DNA from: Chitinophagales bacterium
Lineage (GTDB): Bacteria; Bacteroidota; Bacteroidia; Chitinophagales; UBA2359
NCBI GenBank assembly: GCA_041392475.1
Contig: JAWKLZ010000001.1
Coordinates: 434,001-498,000 of the forward strand
Direction: 5' to 3'
DNA length: 64,000 nucleotides
The notes under the pieces are model-generated. The model did not search any database. It saw only the letters and a program-made list of their open reading frames with translations, and was not told where the DNA came from. Shown here piece by piece: positions 8,166-17,347 of this stretch (positions are counted from its first letter, which is position 1; the number at the start of each line of letters is the position of its first letter). A program made the position numbers and the translations under genes.

Positions 8166-9055
8166 AGCCTAAGTGTGCTATGTGGATTGTTCGGTAAAAG
8201 TCGTTAAGCGTGGTATAATCGTCATCGTTATATGAGCCGTTTAGCCTTGGAGGAAGAAATTATCTTAAAGAGTGTGAAGGATTTACGAGTCAAAGTAAAG
8301 GGAATGGGAGGTCGCAAATTATTCCACCGCCTTCAAGAGGATGGAATATTTCACAAACATGCGATAAAAATGGGTCGAGATAAGTTCTTTAATTTATTGG
8401 GGGAAAATAATTTGTTGGTCAAGCGAAAACGCCGTAAATCTAAAACAACCAACTCCCACCATTGGTTAAAGAAGTACCCTTATTTGATTGATAATATTGA
8501 GGTTACGAAATCAGAATTGTTGTGGGTGAGTGATATTACTTATCTTCGTTTGCAGACAGGTTTTGTTTATTTGAGTTTGATTACTGATGCCTATTCTCGA
8601 AGAATTATGGGGCATCAACTCCATGAAAGTCTGGAGGCAGAGGGACCTTGTTAGCTTTAGAACTCGCTCTAAAAAATCGCCAATTTCCAAAACGGTCTTT
8701 AATCCATCATTCTGATAGAGGTGTGCAGTATTGTAGTTTTGCATATATTGAAAAACTAACAGAAAATAATATTCGTATTAGTATGACTCAGAGCGGTTCT
8801 CCTTATGAAAATGCCATGGCAGAAAGTATCAATGGTACTTTGAAAGTAGATTTTGATTTAGCGCAAATTTTTGACAATTATGAACACGCATTACAAATTG
8901 TTAATCAATCTATTGCAAATTACAATACGGTCAGACCTCATGGAAGTATCAATTATTTGACACCCCAAAAAGCGCATTTGAAAACAGGGGAGTTAAAAAA
9001 TAGATGGAGAAAGAAGCAAGTTGTTGATAAACAGGAAAATACAAAACTAACGTAA
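8157..9055 (+). pseudogene. IS3-family orfB transposase, 5'-truncated with stop and frameshift
   Basis: From 8166 the frame reads SLSVLCGLFGKSR-stop-AWYNRHRYMSRLALEEE, typical of IS3 orfB, with TAA at 8205 where CAA (Gln) is expected. A second lesion near 8647 drops one T and shifts the frame between EAEGP and LLALELALKNRQF. The DDE core is recognisable: LWVSDITYLR, HHSDRGVQY and ENAMAESINGTLK. No orfA is present; the 5' side was replaced by the IS4 element. Non-functional. Confidence 0.85.
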
Positions 9056-9080
9056 GGGTTTTCTTAGGCATCTGTTGAAC

Positions 9081-9167
9081 GGATAGATTCTATCACATTT
9101 TACATAGATAAAAAAATAGCAACTCTAAATGAAAAATCATTCAAAGTTGCTCTGATAGAATGTATCC
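9081..9167. repeat. 87-bp nested double hairpin
   Basis: Outer arms GGATAGATTCTATCA (9081-9095) and TGATAGAATGTATCC (9153-9167) match at 14 of 15 pairs; inner arms AGCAACTCTAAATGA (9118-9132) and TCATTCAAAGTTGCT (9137-9151) match at 13 of 15 around an AAAA loop. The structure follows the IS3 remnant directly and could be the end of that element, a transcription terminator for the island or a small non-autonomous repeat. Confidence 0.6.
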
Positions 9168-9169
9168 AT

Positions 9170-9235
9170 CCAAATCAAGCTATTCCTTGTGTGGTTGCTC
9201 CCCAGCAGAGCCACATTCCGCTTCACTTGATTTGG
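9170..9235. repeat. second hairpin unit behind the first
   Basis: CCAAATCAAG (9170-9179) pairs with CTTGATTTGG (9226-9235) as a perfect 10-bp stem; inside, TGTGG (9190-9194) pairs with CCACA (9211-9215) with AGC/GCT further in. The unit is more GC-rich than its surroundings. Function unknown. Confidence 0.5.
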
Positions 9236-9254
9236 TAAATTTAATCTTTTTTTG

Positions 9255-9272
9255 TAACTTTACGTAAAGTTA
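9255..9272. promoter_or_regulatory. perfect 18-bp palindrome TAACTTTACGTAAAGTTA
   Basis: A perfect dyad in a gene-free stretch between the IS remnants and the alkaline phosphatase 3' end. It could be an operator or part of a mobile-element end. Nothing else was seen between 9273 and 9360. Confidence 0.4.
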
Positions 9273-9360
9273 TTTTAGGATAAAAATTGACCTTGTAAAG
9301 AGTAATTAGGACAATTTTTTGAGTGCCAAACTATTTCAGTACATATTATTTCACTGTAAG

Positions 9361-9379
9361 GTTTTTTTAGGACGACTCA
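9361..9379 (-). repeat. short motif shared with 43389-43408
   Basis: On the minus strand this reads TGAGTCGTCCTAAAAAAAC and starts about 15 bases after the alkaline phosphatase stop. The same motif with one more A follows the GH3 gene stop at 43379. See the finding on this motif. Confidence 0.5.
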
Positions 9380-9394
9380 CCTTTTTTCTTTTGA

Positions 9395-10612
9395 CTATTC
9401 TTCTCTCCAAAACCCAAAAACCCTCTCAAAAACCCCAACATTCTCATACACCCCCCCAAACCCCTCACTCCCAACCCCAAAAGAAAACACAGGCACCATC
9501 ACCGCTGTATGATATCCCGTTGAAAACATCCCGAAAAGCGTATCATTCTTCATCGTATCATTGTTAAAATCAGCAGTCATCGTCAGCGCATCATAATAGC
9601 GTTTATTGTAGGCAATGCGTTCCTCATCCGATTTCGTTTTATACTCCTTATGAGAAGGAGGAGCAAGGCTCAAGCCTCCAGTTTCGTGATCAGCAGTAAT
9701 AATTACCAAAGTTTCCCCATTTCTTTCCGCAAAATCCAGCACTTGACCAATAGATTGATTGAAGTCAAGTAGTTCATCCAGAACATATTGTGTGTCGTTG
9801 GCGTGTCCACCCCAGTCAATCTGTGAGCCTTCAATCATCAGAAAAAAACCTTTGTTGTCAGTTGATTTGCGGGAGAGAAAATCAAGGGCGAGGGCAGTCG
9901 CTTGTGGGAGGTAATTGCGGCCCTCCGATTTCATTCCAGGATGTTCGGGGGCGGTGAACAGGTAGAATTTTTCGATGTTCTTATTGATTTTGGCGAAGTC
10001 ACCTGTTACGAAATAACCATTTTCTTTAAGGCTGTCCAATAAGTTGAGGCCATCTTTGCGTTTTTCAAAGTGTTTGCGTCCGCCGCCAATCACCAAATCC
10101 ACATCCGTTTTCAAAAAATCTTTGGCGATGGCTTCATACATATCTCGGCTCGGTTGATGGGCAATGAAAGAAGCAGGAGTAGCATGGGTAATCGTACTTG
10201 TGGCAATTAAACCTGTTGCCATGCCTTGCTTTTCAGCATATTCTAGCAAGGTTTCGAGGGGTTTGCCGTTGACATCTACGCCAATAGCTCCATTATAGGT
10301 TTTTACTCCACAAGCATAGGCAGTCGCACCTGCTGCAGAGTCGGTGATGATGTTGTCAGCAGCGTGGGTTTTGAGTAAGCCAACGGTAGGGCAGCGTTGG
10401 AGATGCAGGTAGTTTTTATTCATATACATGGCAGCGGTGATTTGTGACACGCCCATACCGTCACCTATCATCAAAATGATATTCTTAGGTTTTGGGGCAT
10501 CTTTTTCGTCTTTGTCAGCTTTTTCAGTGTAGGATTTTGCAGCTGAGGTAGTAATTTGTTGAGAAGCATTGCAGGAGACCAATATTAAAAATAGGAGAAA
10601 TAGTTTTTTCAT
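9395..10612 (-). CDS. alkaline phosphatase, lipoprotein
   Basis: 405 residues. Hydrolyses phosphate monoesters outside the cytoplasm. The N-terminus MKKLFLLFLILVSCNAS is a lipoprotein signal with Cys14 as lipidation site. Family motifs are complete: metal-binding LMIGDGMG (Asp51), the nucleophile in DSAAGATAYACG (Ser92), the metal site EGSQIDWGGHAND, ITADHETGG, and the C-terminal GYHTAVMVPVFSFG histidine. Length is normal for the PhoA-like family found in Bacteroidota. It is divergent from the thx gene upstream. No partner genes for phosphate uptake are close. A diverged fragment of a second copy lies at 3842-3930, on the far side of the IS island. Confidence 0.92.
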   Translation of the reverse strand: MKKLFLLFLILVSCNASQQITTSAAKSYTEKADKDEKDAPKPKNIILMIGDGMGVSQITAAMYMNKNYLHLQRCPTVGLLKTHAADNIITDSAAGATAYACGVKTYNGAIGVDVNGKPLETLLEYAEKQGMATGLIATSTITHATPASFIAHQPSRDMYEAIAKDFLKTDVDLVIGGGRKHFEKRKDGLNLLDSLKENGYFVTGDFAKINKNIEKFYLFTAPEHPGMKSEGRNYLPQATALALDFLSRKSTDNKGFFLMIEGSQIDWGGHANDTQYVLDELLDFNQSIGQVLDFAERNGETLVIITADHETGGLSLAPPSHKEYKTKSDEERIAYNKRYYDALTMTADFNNDTMKNDTLFGMFSTGYHTAVMVPVFSFGVGSEGFGGVYENVGVFERVFGFWREE

Positions 10613-10622
10613 GATTATTTGG

Positions 10623-10630
10623 TATTTTTG
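10623..10630 (+). promoter_or_regulatory. -7 element TATTTTTG of the thx promoter
   Basis: Fits the Bacteroidota TAnnTTTG consensus, 43 bases before the thx ATG. No good -33 TTTG box is visible at the usual spacing. Confidence 0.4.
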
Positions 10631-10672
10631 CAGCGAAATTAATTTTTAATTACATTAAAACATATTTTTATT

Positions 10673-10822
10673 ATGGGCAAAGGAGATATTCGTTCAAAAA
10701 AAGGTAAGATTGCAAGAGGTTCTTTTGGTAATATCAGACCTAAGAAAAAAACCAAAGTCTATCAGCCAAAAGAAGCTAAACCTGAAACTACGGTAGAAGC
10801 GGAGGAAGAAAAAGAATCGTAA
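10673..10822 (+). CDS. small ribosomal subunit protein THX-like
   Basis: 49 residues: MGKGDIRSKKGKIARGSFGN and on, with RPKKKTKVYQP, then an acidic tail. This is the short basic THX/bTHX type protein widespread in Bacteroidota, which binds the head of the 30S subunit. The first half is strongly basic, as needed for rRNA contact; the acidic C-terminal extension (EAEEEKES) is common in this phylum. It stands alone with its own promoter and a strong terminator directly behind it. Confidence 0.88.
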   Translation: MGKGDIRSKKGKIARGSFGNIRPKKKTKVYQPKEAKPETTVEAEEEKES

Positions 10823-10851
10823 GTATTTGATTATATAGAAGATATTGAAAT

Positions 10852-10876
10852 GGTGGGCTTTTGCCCGCCTTTTTTT
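10852..10876 (+). terminator. intrinsic terminator after thx
   Basis: GGTGGGC (10852-10858) pairs with GCCCGCC (10863-10869) around a TTTT loop, followed by seven T. Confidence 0.85.
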
Positions 10877-11012
10877 GTTTTGTTGAGAAATCAAAAAAAT
10901 AACCTTCGTTAATTAGAGAATCATGTATCCTACAAGTGGATATATGATTTTTGAAGTTTGATCTTGGCAATGAACTACCTCTATTTTTGGAAAAAGTACT
11001 AAAACTTCAAAA

Positions 11013-11657
11013 CTAAGTCGTCTGAACAATTCCTGTTTTGATGGCGTACAGAATTAGCTCGGAAGCGGAGTTGACTCCCAATTTTTTCATAATGTTGCGA
11101 CGATGGGTATAAATCGTATGGGTACTGAGGTGAAGACGCTCACTAATCTCTTTGGTAGCAATGCCTTCTGCAATGAGTTGTACGATTTCTGTTTCTCGAA
11201 CAGTTAGGCTTGCAGGGCTGCAATTTTCTGCATCTGATTGGCGGATGTGTTTTTCGAGGAGGAGGTTGACGATTTTATTGCAGAAAAAACGTTCCCCTTT
11301 TGCAGTAGCATAGATAGCACTGATGATTTCGGCTCGGTCACAAAATTTGGTCAAGAAACCATTGATGCCTGTTTCCATTACCTTGAAAATCGTGTTTTTA
11401 TCATTGTCTGAAGATATAATCAACACTTTTGTATTGGGAGCTGTTTTGCGAATCAAAAAAATGTCTTCATAGCTGAAAGCGTCTGAATCGTGGTAGTCCA
11501 TAATAAGTACATTGGGTTGATGTTGTGATAGTTCTGACAGCATTGCTTCTTTTGTAGCAGCTTCAGCAACTACTTCAATGTCAGTTCTATTCGCAATCAC
11601 ATTTTTAAGTCCCATCCGTATTAAGTATTGGGCATCGGCTAACAATACGCTTACCAT
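11013..11657 (-). CDS. NarL/FixJ-type response regulator with LuxR HTH
   Basis: 214 residues. Residues 1-120 form a receiver domain with acidic Asp8, phosphoacceptor Asp54 (IMDYHDSD) and the conserved Lys in FLTKFCD. Residues 148-210 form a LuxR-type helix-turn-helix (LTVRETEIVQLIAEGIATKE, then HLSTHTIYTHRRNIMKKLGV). It should activate or repress transcription on phosphorylation. No sensor kinase is adjacent, so it is an orphan regulator here. Only one Asp (Asp8) is present in the usual DD pair, a mild deviation. It is transcribed away from the T9SS cargo gene at 11818. Confidence 0.9.
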   Translation of the reverse strand: MVSVLLADAQYLIRMGLKNVIANRTDIEVVAEAATKEAMLSELSQHQPNVLIMDYHDSDAFSYEDIFLIRKTAPNTKVLIISSDNDKNTIFKVMETGINGFLTKFCDRAEIISAIYATAKGERFFCNKIVNLLLEKHIRQSDAENCSPASLTVRETEIVQLIAEGIATKEISERLHLSTHTIYTHRRNIMKKLGVNSASELILYAIKTGIVQTT

Positions 11658-11715
11658 AGCAAAAAAGATTAAATTTCTGTTTTCTTATTTAGATTTATTC
11701 TAAACAATGACAACA

Positions 11716-11723
11716 CAAAAGTA
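11716..11723 (-). promoter_or_regulatory. -7 element TACTTTTG for the response regulator
   Basis: Matches TAnnTTTG on the minus strand, 59 bases before the start codon. No clear -33 box. Confidence 0.3.
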
Positions 11724-11817
11724 CACAGAATGTTACAGTGTTAGTAGTTTTTTGAAACCAATCCTGCATTTTTTCTGTCTAAAATTCCTTAATATTGCCT
11801 TATAAATTCTTTTTTGT

Positions 11818-13497
11818 ATGAAAAACAATCCATCAAATACCAAAACCGACATTTTGAAGTGGTTTTTTACTATCCTATTTCTTTGGAGTATGTCCATTTC
11901 AATGTTTGCACAAGTTTCACTCAATATGGAATTGCAGTCCAATTGGGATGACAATACCATTACGAATATTTCAGGGGTGGTTTTCAATGATATATGGGGA
12001 TACGTGGATGAGAGCGGGAGGGAATATGCAATTATTGGTTCTACTCAATATACGCATTTTATAGATGTAACCAATCCGAAAAACCCTATTGAAGTACAGC
12101 GTATTGCAGGAAATAGCAATTCTCTATGGCGAGACATCAAGACTTATAGTCATTATGCTTATAGTGTTGCGGATCAGGGAGCTGCGACTTTGCAGATTTT
12201 TGACCTTTCTGATTTACCCAATTCGGTGACGAAAGTGTATGATAGCAATGAATTTTTTGCCCAGAGTCACAATATTTTTATTGATGAACCCAATGCTCGC
12301 CTTTATTCCGTTGGCACAGATGTAGATGATGTTGTAATTTTGGATTTGTCAACTTCACCAGAGAGTCCGACCTTGCTAAAAAACATAGATTTGGGAGAAG
12401 GTTACATACACGATATGTATGTGCGTGATAATGTTGGTTATGCTTCTCATATTTATAGCAGCAAATTGTTTGTATATGATTTTTCGGATGTTGACAATCC
12501 TTTGATATTAGGTTCATTGACAAGTTATTCCAATAAAGGTTTGAATCACAGCAATTGGGTATCGGAGAATGGCAATATCTTGGTGTTGGCAGATGAAACC
12601 AAAGACAAAGCGGTCAAAATAATTGACGTGTCAGATTTGTCGGATATAAAAGAAATAAGTGTCTTCAAATCAACATTGGAGGGACCTACTCATACCAATA
12701 GCATTGCCCACAACCCTTTTATTTATGGCAATGATTATGTGTTTGTTTCCTACTACCACGATGGAGTTCAATTGTTTGACATTTCAGACCCAGAAAACCC
12801 ATTTCAAGCGGCTTATTTTGATACTTTTTCTACAAATACAAACTACAATGGCTCTAAAGGTTGTTGGGGAGTGTATCCGTATTTGCCATCGGGCAATATT
12901 ATTGCTTCGGATATGGCAAATGGTTTGTTTGTCGTTCGCACCACTTTTCCATTGCAGGACTGCGAGGAAGATATAGAGATTAAGGGAACTTACAGCCATG
13001 AATGGTCGTTTTCAGCCAATTCAAGCATTGTTTCTGATGCAATTATTGCAGATGGAGGAAAAATGACTTTTCGGGCAACGGATAAAATCGTATTGCAGCC
13101 AGGTTTTGTGAGTGAGAATGGGAGCCTACTGCAAACAGATTTATCGGATGCCTGCAATGAAGTTGTGATTGCAAATCCTTTGGATGCGAATGAGGAATCT
13201 GCTACCAAAACGATTGAAGAAAATGCAGAGAATGTTGTTTTTCAGGTGCAGGTTTATCCAAATCCTTTTCAAGAAACTGCTTATATTGAGTATGTTATTC
13301 CAGAAGCGAATACAAAAGTGCTTTTAGAAATTTACGATGTGAGTGGAAAAAAAGTTCAGACTTTGGTGAGAACAAATAGGCACAAAAGTGGCGAATTTAA
13401 GATGATATTAGATGGCAAAAATTTAGTAAATGGGTTATATTATTGTGCTTTTCGTGCGGGAAATTATACAATAAGCAAGAAGTTGATAAAGAATTAG
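11818..13497 (+). CDS. choice-of-anchor B beta-propeller protein with T9SS sorting domain
   Basis: 559 residues. A signal peptide ends near FLWSMSISMFAQ. Residues 45-375 are LVIVD/choice-of-anchor B repeats (THFIDVTNPKNPIEVQRI, LQIFDLSDLPN, VQLFDISDPENPFQAAYFD), a propeller-like fold. Around 385-450 is a three-coathanger-stack segment (GGKMTFRATDKIVLQPGF, then SENGSLL). The last 80 residues, from VQVYPNPFQETAYIEYVIP to GNYTISKKLIKN, are a type A C-terminal sorting domain, so the protein is exported by the type IX system and anchored or released at the cell surface. Its substrate is unknown. Confidence 0.88.
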   Translation: MKNNPSNTKTDILKWFFTILFLWSMSISMFAQVSLNMELQSNWDDNTITNISGVVFNDIWGYVDESGREYAIIGSTQYTHFIDVTNPKNPIEVQRIAGNSNSLWRDIKTYSHYAYSVADQGAATLQIFDLSDLPNSVTKVYDSNEFFAQSHNIFIDEPNARLYSVGTDVDDVVILDLSTSPESPTLLKNIDLGEGYIHDMYVRDNVGYASHIYSSKLFVYDFSDVDNPLILGSLTSYSNKGLNHSNWVSENGNILVLADETKDKAVKIIDVSDLSDIKEISVFKSTLEGPTHTNSIAHNPFIYGNDYVFVSYYHDGVQLFDISDPENPFQAAYFDTFSTNTNYNGSKGCWGVYPYLPSGNIIASDMANGLFVVRTTFPLQDCEEDIEIKGTYSHEWSFSANSSIVSDAIIADGGKMTFRATDKIVLQPGFVSENGSLLQTDLSDACNEVVIANPLDANEESATKTIEENAENVVFQVQVYPNPFQETAYIEYVIPEANTKVLLEIYDVSGKKVQTLVRTNRHKSGEFKMILDGKNLVNGLYYCAFRAGNYTISKKLIKN

Positions 13498-13513
13498 CTT
13501 CAATAAGCACCTT

Positions 13514-13990
13514 CTATTTTAACAATGAATCTGCTACATACGTTTCTTGAAAATCCTTTATACGCTTCCATTTTTGTTTTTCACCAAAGTCGTCGAATCC
13601 ATTTGTGAAGTAGGTCACTCGGAGTATATCTTCGGCTACTATTTCAAAATAAACTTCATGATAGTCGGTATATTGTACTTTTCCATACTTGTCAATACCT
13701 TTATTTAGATCCTCACCAGTGAAATAAGTAGCAGTCTGTGGGGTAATTTTGCGCCATTTGACATCATTTTCTACAAAACCGTCTTCGGCCAATTCGCCAT
13801 TGGCTTTCACGATTTTACCTTCAAAATGATCATTTATTTTTTCAACCATCACCACAGTACCTGCTGCACGGTCATCATAGCGTTCCCATGTACCCACAAT
13901 TTTATCTTGATTTTTATCCTTACAAGCAATGAAGCTTAACAAGATAGCGAAAATACACCATAAAGGGATAAACCAATTTTTTATCTGCAT
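13514..13990 (-). CDS. lipoprotein, DUF2147-like
   Basis: 158 residues. Lipoprotein signal MQIKNWFIPLWCIFAILLSF followed by IAC (Cys at about 23). The mature part, DKIVGTWERYDDRAAGTVVM with FEGKIVKANG, resembles the DUF2147 beta-barrel-like fold, although key positions are only loosely matched. It ends 16 bases from the T9SS cargo gene in convergent orientation. The role is unknown. Confidence 0.6.
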   Translation of the reverse strand: MQIKNWFIPLWCIFAILLSFIACKDKNQDKIVGTWERYDDRAAGTVVMVEKINDHFEGKIVKANGELAEDGFVENDVKWRKITPQTATYFTGEDLNKGIDKYGKVQYTDYHEVYFEIVAEDILRVTYFTNGFDDFGEKQKWKRIKDFQETYVADSLLK

Positions 13991-14232
13991 CGATTGAAAT
14001 ACTTATTTTATTAATATAGTTACAAGAAGTATGCCCTTTGATGCAATGGCACAATGATTTTACATAGTCATGACAAACTAAACAAAAGGAAAAATTTTCA
14101 GCATGGAAAACCTTTGCAGGTAAGTATGACGTTATATACTTTTATTACCCCACAAAAAGACAACTATTTAGAAGCAAGCATTCTCTATTATTACAAATTT
14201 CGAACTTTTCTGCTTATCACACAATCCTAAAT

Positions 14233-15144
14233 ATGCAAAAGCATTTACTTGTTGTTGCAGGTCCTACTGCAGTCGGAAAAACCTGTTTGTCTATCAAATT
14301 GGCACAGCGTCTGGATACATCTATCCTTTCCTGCGATAGCCGTCAGTTTTTCAAGGAGATGAATGTTGGCACTGCAAAGCCTTGCATGCGAGAGTTATCA
14401 GCAGTTCCTCATTTATTTATCAACCATCTTTCAATCACAGATAATTATACGGTTGGAGATTATGAAAAAGATGCGCTCAAAGTTTTGCAGGATTTATTTG
14501 AGCAAAAAAAAGTAGTGCTAATGACAGGTGGTTCGGGCTTGTATGTGAAAGCTGTTTGTAATGGTTTGGACAATTTTCCTGCAATTGCGAAAGAGATCCG
14601 AGCCGATATTATTGCCAAATTTGAACAAAATGGACTGTCTTTTTTACAAGAACTCCTCAAGCGTCTTGACCCTCAATATTACGCAGAAGTAGATTTAAAC
14701 AATCCACAGAGATTGATTCGTGCCTTAGAAATTTGTGTGGGAACAGGTAAATCCTATTCTTCTTTCCGCACAAGTCCGAGGGCAAACCGTCCTTTCAATA
14801 TTATCAAAGTCGGCTTGAGGTTAGATAGGTGCGAATTGTATGAGCGTATCAATCAACGTGTGGATGCAATGATGAAAGATGGACTATTGGAAGAGGCCAA
14901 AAAGTTGTATCCTTTTCGGCATCTAAATGCACTGCAAACGGTTGGTTACAAAGAACTTTTTGAGTATTTTGATGGACTCCATGACCTCGAAAAAGCCGTT
15001 GAGTTGATTAAGCGCAATACCCGCCGATATGCCAAACGCCAAATGACTTGGTTTTGCAAAGACCCGAACATTTCATGGTTTCATCCGTTAGACGTGGGCA
15101 ATATTCTTACCTTTGTCAGCGAACGCATAGGTATGGAAAAATAG
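14233..15144 (+). CDS. miaA: tRNA dimethylallyltransferase
   Basis: 303 residues. Adds the dimethylallyl group to N6 of A37 in tRNAs reading UNN codons. The P-loop is VAGPTAVGKT (residues 8-17), followed by ILSCDSRQFFKEMNVGTAKP with the catalytic Asp and prenyl-acceptor binding residues, then LMTGGSGLYVKAVCNGLD and the C-terminal QTVGYKELFEYFDG and RNTRRYAKRQMTWF motifs. Length is typical. The MFS gene follows after 20 bases on the same strand, so they may share a transcript. Confidence 0.95.
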   Translation: MQKHLLVVAGPTAVGKTCLSIKLAQRLDTSILSCDSRQFFKEMNVGTAKPCMRELSAVPHLFINHLSITDNYTVGDYEKDALKVLQDLFEQKKVVLMTGGSGLYVKAVCNGLDNFPAIAKEIRADIIAKFEQNGLSFLQELLKRLDPQYYAEVDLNNPQRLIRALEICVGTGKSYSSFRTSPRANRPFNIIKVGLRLDRCELYERINQRVDAMMKDGLLEEAKKLYPFRHLNALQTVGYKELFEYFDGLHDLEKAVELIKRNTRRYAKRQMTWFCKDPNISWFHPLDVGNILTFVSERIGMEK

Positions 15145-15164
15145 CCATTGAAATGTGAAAATAT

Positions 15165-16421
15165 ATGACCAAACTCTTGAAGTCTTATAGACAAATAGAC
15201 AACAATATTTTATGGTTAATTGCAGCAGCTTTTTGCCTACAAATAATCAATTCTGCCTTCTTTTTGACGCTCAATATCTATGCTCAAAAAAGTGGTTATT
15301 TGGATTATCAAATTGCAGATTTCATTTCCTACCGTTTTTTAGCTGTTGCAGGTTTCGCAGTTCCTTTTGGTATGTTTATCAAAGGAAAAGCTATTCGACC
15401 ATTTTTTCTCGCTGCAGCGATTACACTGCCTTTGGTTTCATTGTTGATTGTTGAAGTGATTGAATATCAATATGATTTGTTGCTAAAAATTGCACTCATA
15501 CTTTGGGGAATCTCGTTTAGTTCATTGCACATTCTTATTTTGCCCTACATCATCCGCAACGAAGCGTCAGATACACACACAGAAGCTATTTCGCTCAATG
15601 CAGCTTCTTGGAGTGCAAGTATAATTATTGTGGGAATATTCAACTTTGTATTGGCTTATTTAATAGGAGATTGGTTTGCAGACCACCGTTTACTCGACAA
15701 ACGTTTGTTGCAGTTATACAGTATAGTTGGAGTTATTGCAGTATTTTTTATATTGAAAATGACGAAAGATGAGAAATTGGAGGAAGATACCCAAACATTT
15801 CATCGTTCATTTAGGGATTATGATTGGAGCTTGATAATACGAGCAGCAATACCTTTACTAATGCTTGCGGTAGGAGCAGGGCTGACAATTCCATTCATCA
15901 ATTTATTTTTCTTCAATGTATTTGGAATGGATTCTAACCAGTTTTCATTGCTTGGATCTATAACTGCTGTGCTAGTAGCGAGTACCATATTATTGACTCC
16001 ATCTATCAAAAAAATATTTGGCTATGAGGCCATTACCATCACTCAGACATTGGCCGTTCTTGCGCTGCTATTGTTGGCAATCAGCGACTTTCTAAGTTAT
16101 TGGCCATTTGCCATATACCTCGCTATTTTTTGTTATTTTATTAGACAGCCTTTGATGAACCTCGCCAATCCGATGACTTCCGAAATGACGATGTATTATG
16201 TTGGTCGAAAGAATCAGGAGTTGATGAGTGCTATTACCTCATCTATTTGGTCGGGCAGTTGGTTTTTTAGTTCACAAATCTTTCGTTTTCTTCGTAAAAT
16301 GGATCTGCGATATGGTACTATTTTCGTCATTACCGCCTGTATGTATATGTTGGCAGTATTTGCTTACTTTTTGTTGATAAAAGATTATAGAAGGAGAGAA
16401 ACCAGTGAATTATTGAAGTAA
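15165..16421 (+). CDS. MFS transporter
   Basis: 418 residues with about twelve hydrophobic segments, split in two halves by a charged loop near residues 205-225 (KMTKDEKLEEDTQTFHRSF). The substrate cannot be told from sequence. The usual loop 2-3 signature is replaced by FGMFIKGKAIRP. It lies 20 bases behind miaA and converges with the alpha/beta hydrolase, with a gap of 16 bases. Confidence 0.8.
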   Translation: MTKLLKSYRQIDNNILWLIAAAFCLQIINSAFFLTLNIYAQKSGYLDYQIADFISYRFLAVAGFAVPFGMFIKGKAIRPFFLAAAITLPLVSLLIVEVIEYQYDLLLKIALILWGISFSSLHILILPYIIRNEASDTHTEAISLNAASWSASIIIVGIFNFVLAYLIGDWFADHRLLDKRLLQLYSIVGVIAVFFILKMTKDEKLEEDTQTFHRSFRDYDWSLIIRAAIPLLMLAVGAGLTIPFINLFFFNVFGMDSNQFSLLGSITAVLVASTILLTPSIKKIFGYEAITITQTLAVLALLLLAISDFLSYWPFAIYLAIFCYFIRQPLMNLANPMTSEMTMYYVGRKNQELMSAITSSIWSGSWFFSSQIFRFLRKMDLRYGTIFVITACMYMLAVFAYFLLIKDYRRRETSELLK

Positions 16422-16437
16422 AATGATGGTAGTCCAA

Positions 16438-17313
16438 TCACTTTAGCATCCAATTGACGATACTATCCACGACTGCGGTATTTTTTTTAACCCAAGAAAA
16501 ATGATTGAAGTTTTCTCCCGTTTTGGGAATCAAATGTAGATGGGTTAAAGCTGCTTTCTTGAATTTTGCATTGAAGCCTTCAACTGCTGCTGGAGGGGCA
16601 AAATTATCTCCTTCTAACGAAATAGATAAAACGGGTAATTCTATAGTTGTTATAAGTGCTTCAAAATCATGCTCGGAGTTTGTGAGTTTAAAATTCCCTG
16701 TCCGTGCCAAATAACTCCAATCCCGCATCAATGTTCGGGCTTCTCTACCTCCAAAACCAATGAACTTGCCAGGGAAGTAACCTATGATTTTACTAAGTGC
16801 ATAAAAGCCCTGTGTAGTCAGCCACATCAAAGGCGCACGTCTTTTGCCCCAACTTTTGTAATATGGATAACCTGCTGCCACAAATATCAATCCGTTCAAT
16901 TGTTTGGAGTGCGAGTGTAAAGCTGCGTATAAAACCGAAAAATGACCACCCAAACTGTGTCCCATCAAATAAATGGGATGTTTGACAAAATGTTCTTGGG
17001 CTGCTGCTACAATGGCAGGTAAGTCAAAAGTAAGTATGTCATAATATCCAAAATCGTTGTGTCGGGAAGCCCTCACCGAAGAGTGTCCGAGTCCTCGAAG
17101 GTCAGCAGTGATTACATGATAACCTTTATCTGCAATGGCTTGAGCAAGTGCATAATAATAAGCTGCTCGAACCCCCATTGCAGGGAAAATAAGGATGACT
17201 GGCGCATTGGGGGTGGCACAATTTGAAGTGAAAATACTCACTGCTGTTTGACTGCCATCTGCTAAATCAAGGGGTAGCAATGTGGGGGCGACGGGTGTTT
17301 TGTTTGAAGACAT
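16438..17313 (-). CDS. alpha/beta hydrolase
   Basis: 291 residues. The nucleophile elbow is GHSLGGH (Ser near residue 119), the oxyanion region PAMGVRAAYY, and a likely catalytic His sits in GENFNHFSWV near the end. No signal peptide, so cytosolic. Motifs such as ITADLRGLGHSS fit the serine aminopeptidase S33/monoacylglycerol lipase-like group. It sits 34 bases behind the ybbR-like gene and is probably the last gene of the ccsA-yajC-ybbR transcript. Confidence 0.82.
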   Translation of the reverse strand: MSSNKTPVAPTLLPLDLADGSQTAVSIFTSNCATPNAPVILIFPAMGVRAAYYYALAQAIADKGYHVITADLRGLGHSSVRASRHNDFGYYDILTFDLPAIVAAAQEHFVKHPIYLMGHSLGGHFSVLYAALHSHSKQLNGLIFVAAGYPYYKSWGKRRAPLMWLTTQGFYALSKIIGYFPGKFIGFGGREARTLMRDWSYLARTGNFKLTNSEHDFEALITTIELPVLSISLEGDNFAPPAAVEGFNAKFKKAALTHLHLIPKTGENFNHFSWVKKNTAVVDSIVNWMLK

Positions 17314-17347
17314 ACATTAAGTAACGAATGAAAATAAAAATCTGCAA

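Noticed and set aside
9170..9235. Integron attC-like site
   Set aside because: The hairpin lacks the paired R and L box pattern and no integrase gene is near.
9319..9567. Open frame on the plus strand rich in Pro, Gln and Ser
   Set aside because: It is the reverse strand of the alkaline phosphatase 3' end; composition is antisense-like.
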